Source: Oceaniglobus trochenteri (GTDB lineage Bacteria > Pseudomonadota > Alphaproteobacteria > Rhodobacterales > Rhodobacteraceae). From it: a DNA stretch of 64,000 bases. Location: positions 272,486-336,485 of the forward strand of contig NZ_JACNMM010000006.1 of NCBI RefSeq assembly GCF_020529025.1, written 5' to 3'. The notes under the pieces are model-generated. The model saw only the letters and a list, made by a program, of their open reading frames with translations. It was not told the DNA's origin and ran no database searches. Both the position numbers and the translations under genes were made by a program. Positions 34,318-41,655 of this stretch are shown here, in pieces (within the stretch, counting starts at the first letter, position 1; each line of letters begins with the position of its first letter).

Positions 34318-35231
34318 CCCATCTTGGCGATGCCGAACGCCTGCGCCTGCTGACCCCGCCCACCGGCAAGGTCCGCGCCGTCTTGGACACCGACACCTAC
34401 AACGAGATCGACGATCAGTTCGCCATCGTGCAGATGCTGATGTCGCCTGACCGGATCGGCCTCGAGGCGATCTATGCCGCACCGTTCCACAACGCGCGCT
34501 CGAAGGATGCAGGGCACGGCATGGAACTGAGCCATGACGAAATCCTGCGCCTGCTGGAGCGCATGGACCGCAGCCCCGAGGGATTCGTCTTTCGTGGTGC
34601 CACCCGGTTCATGGGGCCGGAGAAGCGCGCGGTAACCTCGGATGCGGTCACCGACATGGTGAAGCGGGCCAGGGCCGCGACGCCGGAAGATCCGTTGTAT
34701 ATCGTCGCCATAGGGGCGATCACCAATGTCGCCTCTGCCCTTTTGGAGGCGCCCGAGATCATCGATCGCTGTGTCGTGGTCTGGCTGGGCGGCCATGCAT
34801 TCGACTGGCCCCATGTGCGCGAGTTCAACCTGAAACAGGATGTGGGCGCCGCGCAGGTGGTTCTGGACAGTGGCGTGCCGCTGGTCCTCCTGCCTTGCAT
34901 GGGTGTCGTGTCGCACCTGCTCAGCACCGTCCCCGAGATCGAAGCCCACGTCGAACCCCATGGCGAAATTGGCAGGTTCCTTGCGCAGCGTTACAAGGAA
35001 TACAGCGACGACCACATCGGCTGGTCGAAGGAAATCTGGGACATGGCGCCGGTCGCCTGGCTGATCGACCCGAAGATGTGTCCGTCCGATCTGGTGGCAA
35101 CTCCGGTTCTGACCGAAATTCCCACCTGGAGCGTGGACCGCTCGCGCCATCTGATGCGCTATGTGCACCACGTCGATCGCGACGCTATCCTGAAGGATTT
35201 CTTCCGCAAGATCGCCGCCCATGCGGCGTAA
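34314..35231 (+). CDS. nucleoside hydrolase-family protein (copy 1)
   Basis: A 305-aa protein of the inosine-uridine nucleoside hydrolase family. The calcium-site motif is present in a variant form: DTDTYNEIDDQFA (usual DTDPGIDDA). The EFNLKQDVGAAQ segment corresponds to the ribose-binding EFN. The near-C-terminal HD pair of canonical enzymes appears as IWDMAPVAWL, that is, Asp kept but His replaced by Trp. It probably cleaves a nucleoside or related N-riboside imported by the linked ABC system. Substrate preference may therefore differ from purine/pyrimidine hydrolases. Confidence 0.88.
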   Translation: MTHLGDAERLRLLTPPTGKVRAVLDTDTYNEIDDQFAIVQMLMSPDRIGLEAIYAAPFHNARSKDAGHGMELSHDEILRLLERMDRSPEGFVFRGATRFMGPEKRAVTSDAVTDMVKRARAATPEDPLYIVAIGAITNVASALLEAPEIIDRCVVVWLGGHAFDWPHVREFNLKQDVGAAQVVLDSGVPLVLLPCMGVVSHLLSTVPEIEAHVEPHGEIGRFLAQRYKEYSDDHIGWSKEIWDMAPVAWLIDPKMCPSDLVATPVLTEIPTWSVDRSRHLMRYVHHVDRDAILKDFFRKIAAHAA

Positions 35232-35252
35232 CGCAGCTGAAAGGAAAGGGTC

Positions 35253-36200
35253 ATGGGGCTGAGCGACCGGGAACGCGAACTGCGGCTGGAACCTCCGAAG
35301 GGCCGGGTTCGCATGGTGCTGGATACCGATACCTTCAACGAGATCGACGATCAGTTCGCGGTGGTCCAGATGATGTTGGCGCCAGAGCGCCTGTCGGTCG
35401 AAGCGATCTATGCCGCACCTTTCCGGAATGCGCGTGCATCAACCCCCGGAATCGGGATGGAGCTGAGTTACGAGGAGATCCTGCGCCTTCTGGACCGGCT
35501 TGGTGTTGCGGCGGAGGGGGCCGTTCACCGCGGAGTGACCCAGTATGTCGGCCCTGAAAAGGTCGCCCGCGATGCGCCCGCCGTCGACGACCTGATCGCC
35601 CGGGCCAGGAAGGACAGCGAAAGCCCCCTTTACGTCGTCGCCATCGGCGCCATCAGCAATATCGCGTCCGCCCTGTTGAAGGCGCCGGATATTGCAGACC
35701 GGATCGTCGTCGTCTGGTTGGGCGGTGACGCATTGGACTGGCCTCGCAGTTTTGCGCGAAACGCCGAATTCAACCTGATGCAGGATGTCGGAGGCGCGCA
35801 GGTGCTGTTCGACAGTGGTGTGCCCCTGGTGCTGATCCCGGCCATGGGTGTGACTTCGCATCTGACCAGCAGCGTCCTTGAGATCGAGAAACACGTCGAG
35901 CCCTGCGGCGAAATCGGTGCCTTTCTGGCCCGCCGGTTCAAGGAGTACTCTGACAATCACACCGGCTGGACCAAGGAAATCTGGGACATGGCCGCGATTG
36001 CCTGGTTGCTGAACGCCGAATGGGCCCCTTCGATCACGATTCCCACGCCCGTTCTGACAGACGATATCGGCTGGAAGGACGGCGGGACGAGGCACAGGAT
36101 GCGCTATGTCCGCCACGTCGAACGCGATCCGATCCTGAGGGATTTCTTTGCCAGGCTGATCGGCTTTCAGGATGGCAGGATCAGCCCCGGCTTCCGTTGA
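35253..36200 (+). CDS. nucleoside hydrolase-family protein (copy 2)
   Basis: A 315-aa paralogue of the preceding gene, clearly similar along its whole length (shared RMVLDTDTFNEIDDQFAVVQ, EIWDMAAIAWL). The same variant calcium-site motif and the same His-to-Trp change are present. It starts 21 bases after copy 1, behind GAAAGG. A tandem duplication with divergence is likely, possibly giving two hydrolases with different base or sugar specificity. No signal peptide, so cytoplasmic. Confidence 0.88.
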   Translation: MGLSDRERELRLEPPKGRVRMVLDTDTFNEIDDQFAVVQMMLAPERLSVEAIYAAPFRNARASTPGIGMELSYEEILRLLDRLGVAAEGAVHRGVTQYVGPEKVARDAPAVDDLIARARKDSESPLYVVAIGAISNIASALLKAPDIADRIVVVWLGGDALDWPRSFARNAEFNLMQDVGGAQVLFDSGVPLVLIPAMGVTSHLTSSVLEIEKHVEPCGEIGAFLARRFKEYSDNHTGWTKEIWDMAAIAWLLNAEWAPSITIPTPVLTDDIGWKDGGTRHRMRYVRHVERDPILRDFFARLIGFQDGRISPGFR

Positions 36201-36354
36201 CCCCCTCTGCCGCTGACCCTGAGGGAGAGGCATTGCAAAGGCCCGGGCCAAGACACGGAACCTTGCCCCGGCAAGTGCAGTGATGGGATAACATTTGCAA
36301 AATCCCACGGCCCGGAGTCTAACATGGGGGTATCGATGATCCGGGGAGCTGGAA

Positions 36355-36591
36355 ATGTCCGTCTACATGGAGAAGATCGAGCCGGAAACGAACTGCTACC
36401 GTTTCTATGAAATCCGCATCGAGCCGGACCTGTTTGCCGAGAGATCCCTCGTGGTTTCGTGGGGCCGCATCGGGCAGCGCGGGCGCATGGCGGTGCGCGG
36501 GTCTGGGGACAGGCTGTCGGTCGAATGCCTGGCCGCGACGATCTGCAAGACCCGGCTAAAGAGGGGCTACAACGCAATTCCGCCGTGTTGA
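36355..36591 (+). CDS. small stand-alone WGR-domain protein
   Basis: A 78-aa protein made up of a single WGR domain: YRFYEIRIEPDLFAERSLVV followed by the SWGRIGQRGR core. WGR domains bind nucleic acid in PARPs and in bacterial MolR-like proteins, and stand-alone forms are common in Rhodobacteraceae. No catalytic part is attached. The 3' end lies only 122 bases from the truncated end of cysG. Confidence 0.8.
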   Translation: MSVYMEKIEPETNCYRFYEIRIEPDLFAERSLVVSWGRIGQRGRMAVRGSGDRLSVECLAATICKTRLKRGYNAIPPC

Positions 36592-36712
36592 TGGCAGATT
36601 CGGCGTGTGGGGAGGCAGCGCCCTGAATGTAATGATCCGGAACAACGGCCAGCCCGGCTGTACCGATTTGCGGCGCGAACCCGGGTTCTGACGGTCCTGC
36701 ACGATGGAGCGT

Positions 36713-37786
36713 TCAAACAGGCGCCGAAACCTGTCGGCTGTCTTCACGATCGCAGTTCGCCCAATGGGCCATGATCTGCGTCGAAGCGGCGGCAACCCCC
36801 GGCACAAGTTCCACCGGAATGCCGGCGGTCCGCGCGGCGCGGATTTCTTGGTCGGCGCGGCCAAGAATACCCGGATCGCCCGATTTCAGCCGCACCACGC
36901 TGCGCCCCTTGCGGGCCTCGGCAACGATCATTCGATTGATCCGATCCTGCGGCCATGGATGTGCACCTGGGTGCTTCCCGACGAAGATCCGTTCGGCATC
37001 GCGGCGGGCAAGATCCAGCATATCGTCGTCGACCTGGCGGTCGTGAAAGATCACGTCGGCCTCCTGCAACCGCTCCACCGCCCGCAGGGTCAGCAGATCC
37101 CGCGCACCCGGACCGGCCCCGACAAGGGTGATCCGGCCGGTGCCCGCGCCTTCGAGCCGGCCTCCGGCACCGATCGCATCCTTGATGGAACGCGCGGCCG
37201 CGCGCTCGGCCCCCCGAACCCAGGCTGCGCGGGGTGCGCCCTTGAACACCCAGGCCCAGAAGGCGCGCCGCCCTTCCCGGGGTATGGCATGGGCGACGCC
37301 GGGGCGAAGCCGCCCGGCCAGCGCGGCCAGACCGCCGATGTTGGGGGGCAGCATACGTTCGATACCGGTGCGGATGTCGCGCACCAGCACAGGCGCCGTG
37401 CCTTCGCTGCCGATGGCCACGACCACCGGATCGCGATCGACGATGGCCGGGGTGGTGATGTCGCACAGCTCGGGGCGATCTACCACGTTCACCGGGCACC
37501 GCGCCGCTCTGGCCAGCGCCTGCGCCGCGGCGTCCAGCCCGGGACAGCCGGTTGCGACAAAGGCCATGGCCGCATCATCGAAGACCTGCGCCGTCAGTCC
37601 CCTGACCTGCCGCGCCCGCCCGGTGACGACAAGGCGCTGCAATTCGTCATCCAGCGCCGCGGCAACCAGCACCAGTTGGGCATCGGTCCGCAGCAGCAGG
37701 CGCGCCTTTTGCGCCGCCTGTTCGCCGCCGCCCACGATGATCACGCGGCGCCCCGTCGTGCGGATGAACATGGGAAAGGCTTTCAT
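36713..37786 (-). CDS. cysG: siroheme synthase CysG, C-terminally truncated
   Basis: A 357-aa protein; CysG is normally about 460 aa. Residues 1-~200 are the precorrin-2 dehydrogenase/ferrochelatase part (VIIVGGGEQAAQKARLLL, ITPAIVDRDPVVVAIG-like segment). From ~210 the uroporphyrinogen-III methyltransferase begins normally (ITLVGAGPGARDLLTL, VVRLKSGDPGILGR, ELVPGVAAAS), then ends after unrelated MAHWANCDREDSRQ-like residues. The last ~100 residues of the methyltransferase, including the AdoMet-binding C-terminal lobe, are missing and are not found in another frame downstream. The ATG at 37786 has AGGAGAG. Siroheme is needed by NirB, so another CobA may exist elsewhere. Confidence 0.85.
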   Translation of the reverse strand: MKAFPMFIRTTGRRVIIVGGGEQAAQKARLLLRTDAQLVLVAAALDDELQRLVVTGRARQVRGLTAQVFDDAAMAFVATGCPGLDAAAQALARAARCPVNVVDRPELCDITTPAIVDRDPVVVAIGSEGTAPVLVRDIRTGIERMLPPNIGGLAALAGRLRPGVAHAIPREGRRAFWAWVFKGAPRAAWVRGAERAAARSIKDAIGAGGRLEGAGTGRITLVGAGPGARDLLTLRAVERLQEADVIFHDRQVDDDMLDLARRDAERIFVGKHPGAHPWPQDRINRMIVAEARKGRSVVRLKSGDPGILGRADQEIRAARTAGIPVELVPGVAAASTQIMAHWANCDREDSRQVSAPV

Positions 37787-37799
37787 GGGATCTCTCCTG

Positions 37800-38699
37800 T
37801 CAGGCAGGGTGGCGCGCGTGGCGGGATTGCCACAGGCGGGCGGCAGCGTGGCGGCCTTCGGGCACGCCGAGGGTTTCAAGGGCAAGCGCGGCGGTTTCGG
37901 TGACAATTTCCACGTCATGCCCCGGCGCGGGCCCGGCCTGCGCGGCATGGGGCGGCACGCTGCCCTGCCAGGGCGCCCCATCGCGTAGCCCGAAGGTGAC
38001 GGTTTCCTTTGCGGGGTTAAGCTCGAACTCGCCCCCGCCGCCTTTGATCACGGTCAGGCTTTTCCAGCCCAGCAGCGCCGCCGCATCGGCCTGAAGCAAT
38101 CGGTATGAGGGGTGGAACACGCCCTGAACGCCGGCAGGTGCGCGCGCGGGGTTCAACATCCGGCACACCGTGTTGACGCAGGACCGCAGGCCCAGCACCT
38201 CGCGCAGGGTCAGAAGGCGGAACAAGGCCGGATGGGCGATTTCGAGGGGCAGATAGGCAATGCCGTCACGGTCCAGCAGTTCGGCGCTCTCGTCCACACT
38301 GCGGGCCCGGGCGATCCCGGCCACCGCCAGCCCGTCGCGCACCTTCGGATCGGTCCCGTTCCAACCGTGCAGCATCACCCGCCGCCCCGAGTCGGCCACC
38401 AGCCGGGCCGACATCAGGAACCAGGGTGCGCCCCGGGTGCGTCCGGCGGCATAGCTGGGCCAGTCCAGATCGGCATGCGGGCAGCCTGGCAGGGCGGCCT
38501 GCGCGGCCGCGGCAAGGCCCGCGATCTCGTCTGGGGTTTCGCCCTTCATGCGCAACAGCATCAGCAAGGCACCAACGGCTTCGGGGGCGGTATCCGCCGC
38601 CAGCATCAGCGCCATCGCCTCCTGCGCCTCGGCCCGGGTCAACGAACGCGAGCGTCCCGGCCCCCGGCCCAGGATGCGGACATGTTCTGCCAGGCTCAT
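37800..38699 (-). CDS. TrpD2/YbiB-like glycosyl transferase (anthranilate phosphoribosyltransferase-like) protein
   Basis: A 299-aa protein. It starts with the helical TrpD-type N-terminal domain (LTRAEAQEAMALML and LLMLLRMKGETPDEIAGLAA) and continues with the GWNGTDPKVRDG and NTVCRMLNPARAP segments of the family. The catalytic PRPP loop motif (GTGGD) of true TrpD is not seen, as in TrpD2/YbiB proteins that bind nucleic acid. It overlaps nasA by 4 bases (ATGA) and is 13 bases from cysG. Members in nitrate assimilation operons are common in alphaproteobacteria, but their role there is not settled. Confidence 0.78.
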   Translation of the reverse strand: MSLAEHVRILGRGPGRSRSLTRAEAQEAMALMLAADTAPEAVGALLMLLRMKGETPDEIAGLAAAAQAALPGCPHADLDWPSYAAGRTRGAPWFLMSARLVADSGRRVMLHGWNGTDPKVRDGLAVAGIARARSVDESAELLDRDGIAYLPLEIAHPALFRLLTLREVLGLRSCVNTVCRMLNPARAPAGVQGVFHPSYRLLQADAAALLGWKSLTVIKGGGGEFELNPAKETVTFGLRDGAPWQGSVPPHAAQAGPAPGHDVEIVTETAALALETLGVPEGRHAAARLWQSRHARHPA

Positions 38700-41326
38700 T
38701 CTGCGGCCTCGCGGTGGCGGGTGTTCCGAAGCAGTTCCGCGATCTCCGAGCGGCAGGAGCCGCAGTTCGTGCCCGCCCCCAGCATATCACCGATCCGCTC
38801 GACCGTGGTGCAGCCCCGGGTTTCGATCGCGTCGACGATGCTGTTCACGCCGATGCCAAGACAGGCACAGAGCACCGGCCCCGGGTCGGGCCGGTCGGCA
38901 GGCGGGCGGCCGGTCAGGGCCTGCGCATTGTCGGTGCCGGGCAGGGTTGCCAGATAATCCCGCATCGCCGCAACCGGCCCAGACGCCGCGAAGAGGGCGC
39001 CAGAGATGATCCCATTCCGGTGCAGGACGATCCGGGCCGCGCCCCGTCTTTCATCGATGACCGAGGCCGCCTCGGCATCCGGCAGCGCCAGAAACCGCCG
39101 CGCTTCCGCTTCCCAATCGGCAACCGGCGTGCATCCTGCCAGTTCCGCACGATACCCGGTGTGGGTCCGGCTTTGGGCCCAATAGGTGCAGTCGGGCGCC
39201 ATTTCCCCCCGCGACACCGCGAAGCCGTACCAGGCGGCGGCAAAACGGGTTACGGCCACGACCGCGGCCTTGCTTTCGGGCTGACCCGAGAGAGGATCGG
39301 TGGCGGCCGCGATCACGGCATCGATGCGGGCGGTGGGGGCCGTTTCCGCGGTCCAGTGCATCGGGGCAAAGACCTGCCCGGGTTGCACCGCGTCCGAGAT
39401 GCGCGCGCGCAGGATCGCGGTGCCCTCGGGGCTGGTCACCTTTACCAGGTCGGCCGCGCCGACCCCCAGACGCCCTGCGTCACCGGGATGGATTTCCAGG
39501 AAGGGCTCGGGCAGATGGGCCGCAAGGCGCGGGCTGAGGGCGGTACGGGTCATGGTGTGCCACTGATCGCGCAACCGCCCCGTGTTCAGCCGGAAGGGAA
39601 AGCGCGCGCTTGTCCGGGCGGCGGGCGGCTTCCATGCCACAGGCAGCATGCGGGCCTTGCCGTCGGGATGGAAGAACCGCCCGTCACCGAAGAACCTGCC
39701 GCCTCTGCGCCCCCTGGCAATCGGCCAGCGTTGCGGGGCAAGACAATCGTATTCCGCGTCGGAAATCCGGGCGAGCGCGGAGATGTCGAAATCCAGCCCG
39801 AACCCGGCGGCAATTCCGGAAAGTGCGGCATGTTCGCGGAAGATCGCGGACGGCCCGGCATAGTCGAAAGCCTGGCCAAACCCCATGCGGCGGCCCACCT
39901 CGGCCAGGATGGCCCAGTCGGGGCGGGCCTGCCCCGGCGGGGGCAGGACACTGCGCTGGCGGCTGATGGTGCGGTCGGAATTGGTGACGGTGCCGTCCTT
40001 TTCGGCCCAGGCGGTGGCGGGCAGCAGCACATCGGCCAGCCGGGCGGTATCGGTGCCGGCGGTGATGTCGCTGACCACGGTGAAGGGGCAGGCGGCGATG
40101 GCATCGCGCACCGCGTCGGCATCGGGCATGGATACGGCGGGGTTGGTGTGAATGATCCAAAGAGCCCGGATCTGCCCGCTGCCGACCGCGCGAAACATGT
40201 CGACAGCCTTCAGCCCCGCACCTCTGGGCACACGGGGCACCTTCCAGAATTCGCAGACGGCGGCGCGGTGATCGGCGTTTTCCAGGTCCAGATGGCAGGC
40301 CAGGGTGTTGGCCAGACCGCCGACCTCGCGGCCGCCCATGGCATTGGGCTGCCCGGTGACCGAGAAGGGGCCGCAGCCCGGCTTTCCGATCCGCCCCGTG
40401 GCCAGATGGCAGTTCAGGATGGCATTTACCTTGTCGGACCCGGAGCTCGACTGGTTCACCCCTTGGCTATAGACCGTCACGACCTTCCGGGTTTCGATCC
40501 AGAGCCGGCAGAAGGCCGTGATCTGCGCAGGCTCCAGCCCGGTGACGGCGGCATCGTCCTGCCGCGCGGTGGCCAGGGCCGCCGTGGCCCCTTTGACATG
40601 GGCGGCAAAGGCATGATCGATGGCGCCGGCGTCCGCGATCGCCGCCAGAAGCGCGTTGAACAGCGCCACGTCGCTGCCCGGTTGCAGGGCAAGGTGCATA
40701 TCCGCGCCATCGCAGCTTGCCGTGCGGCGGGGGTCGATCACGACGATCCTGGTGCCCCGCGTCCGGCGTGCGGCAAGCAACCGCTGGTAAAGGACCGGAT
40801 GACACCAGGCAAGGTTCGAACCGACCAGGACGACCAGATCCGCCTCGTCGATATCCTCATAGGTGCCGGGCACGGTATCGGTGCCGAAGGCGCGCTTGTG
40901 GCCCACGACCGAGGACGCCATGCAAAGCCGCGAATTGGTGTCGATGTTGGCCGATCCGATGAAGCCCTTCATCAGCTTGTTGGCGACGTAGTAATCCTCG
41001 GTCAGCATCTGGCCCGAGACATAGAAGGCCACGCTGTCGGGCCCATGCGCGGCGATGGTGTGCGAAAACCTGTCCGCCACCCGTTGCAGCGCGGCATCCC
41101 AGCCCGCAACGCGCCCGTCCATGCGCGGCGTCAGAAGCCGTCGCCGTGGATCCAGCGTTTCACCCAGGGCCGCGCCCTTGGAACACAACCGCCCGAAATT
41201 CGCCGGATGGTCCGGATCGCCGCGCAGGTGCAGCCCCCCCTGCCCGTCCGGGCGCAGCAGCACGCCGCATCCCACCCCGCAGTAAGGACAGGTCGAGCGC
41301 GTTTCGGGCAGGCCCGCCCCGTCCAT
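38696..41326 (-). CDS. nasA: assimilatory nitrate reductase, molybdopterin catalytic subunit (NasA)
   Basis: An 876-aa cytoplasmic molybdoenzyme. The N-terminal [4Fe-4S] ligands are in TCPYCGVGCGVLL and LCSKGAALGETLDP. The molybdopterin guanine dinucleotide domains follow, ending with the MPTR-like FRLNTGRLRDQWHTMTRT segment. The C-terminal ~60 residues are a BFD-type [2Fe-2S] domain (CACLGIGVNSIVDAI and GTNCGSCRSEI). The ATG at 41326 overlaps the nirD stop (TGATG). It reduces nitrate to nitrite; electrons come through the C-terminal Fe-S domain from a ferredoxin/flavoprotein or via NirB-like diaphorase. Confidence 0.95.
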   Translation of the reverse strand: MDGAGLPETRSTCPYCGVGCGVLLRPDGQGGLHLRGDPDHPANFGRLCSKGAALGETLDPRRRLLTPRMDGRVAGWDAALQRVADRFSHTIAAHGPDSVAFYVSGQMLTEDYYVANKLMKGFIGSANIDTNSRLCMASSVVGHKRAFGTDTVPGTYEDIDEADLVVLVGSNLAWCHPVLYQRLLAARRTRGTRIVVIDPRRTASCDGADMHLALQPGSDVALFNALLAAIADAGAIDHAFAAHVKGATAALATARQDDAAVTGLEPAQITAFCRLWIETRKVVTVYSQGVNQSSSGSDKVNAILNCHLATGRIGKPGCGPFSVTGQPNAMGGREVGGLANTLACHLDLENADHRAAVCEFWKVPRVPRGAGLKAVDMFRAVGSGQIRALWIIHTNPAVSMPDADAVRDAIAACPFTVVSDITAGTDTARLADVLLPATAWAEKDGTVTNSDRTISRQRSVLPPPGQARPDWAILAEVGRRMGFGQAFDYAGPSAIFREHAALSGIAAGFGLDFDISALARISDAEYDCLAPQRWPIARGRRGGRFFGDGRFFHPDGKARMLPVAWKPPAARTSARFPFRLNTGRLRDQWHTMTRTALSPRLAAHLPEPFLEIHPGDAGRLGVGAADLVKVTSPEGTAILRARISDAVQPGQVFAPMHWTAETAPTARIDAVIAAATDPLSGQPESKAAVVAVTRFAAAWYGFAVSRGEMAPDCTYWAQSRTHTGYRAELAGCTPVADWEAEARRFLALPDAEAASVIDERRGAARIVLHRNGIISGALFAASGPVAAMRDYLATLPGTDNAQALTGRPPADRPDPGPVLCACLGIGVNSIVDAIETRGCTTVERIGDMLGAGTNCGSCRSEIAELLRNTRHREAAE

Positions 41327-41655
41327 CACGCGGCGCTCCGCGCGGTGAGCCGCGCCCCCTCGATCAGGACCCGGCCCCGTTCGATCCGCACCGGGAAGAT
41401 GTCCAGCCGGCCGTCCTCGCCCTGCGCCTGCCCGGTGTTCAGGTCGAAGACCCAGTTGTGCAGGGGGCATGTCACGGATTGTCCATGCACGATCCCCTCT
41501 GACAAGGGCCCGCCCCGGTGCGGACAACTGTCCGAGGCGGCGAAAATCTCGTCCGCTCCGGTGCGGAACACCGCGACGCAGCCCAGTGCCGTCTTGATCC
41601 TGCGGGCGCCGCGCAGGGGAATGTCTTCCAGTGCGCCGATGTCGATCCAGTTCAT
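41326..41655 (-). CDS. nirD: nitrite reductase (NADH) small subunit NirD
   Basis: A 109-aa Rieske-like protein. The Rieske ligand pairs are intact: CPHRGG and CPLHNWVF (Cys-x-His and Cys-x2-His types). Many enteric NirD proteins lost these ligands; here a [2Fe-2S] cluster is expected. It partners NirB in reducing nitrite to ammonium. Overlaps nirB by 4 bases and nasA by 1. Confidence 0.93.
   Translation of the reverse strand: MNWIDIGALEDIPLRGARRIKTALGCVAVFRTGADEIFAASDSCPHRGGPLSEGIVHGQSVTCPLHNWVFDLNTGQAQGEDGRLDIFPVRIERGRVLIEGARLTARSAA

Noticed and set aside
36556..36864. Possible continuation of cysG in another frame
   Set aside because: The frame has no methyltransferase C-terminal motifs, so it does not rescue a frameshifted CysG.
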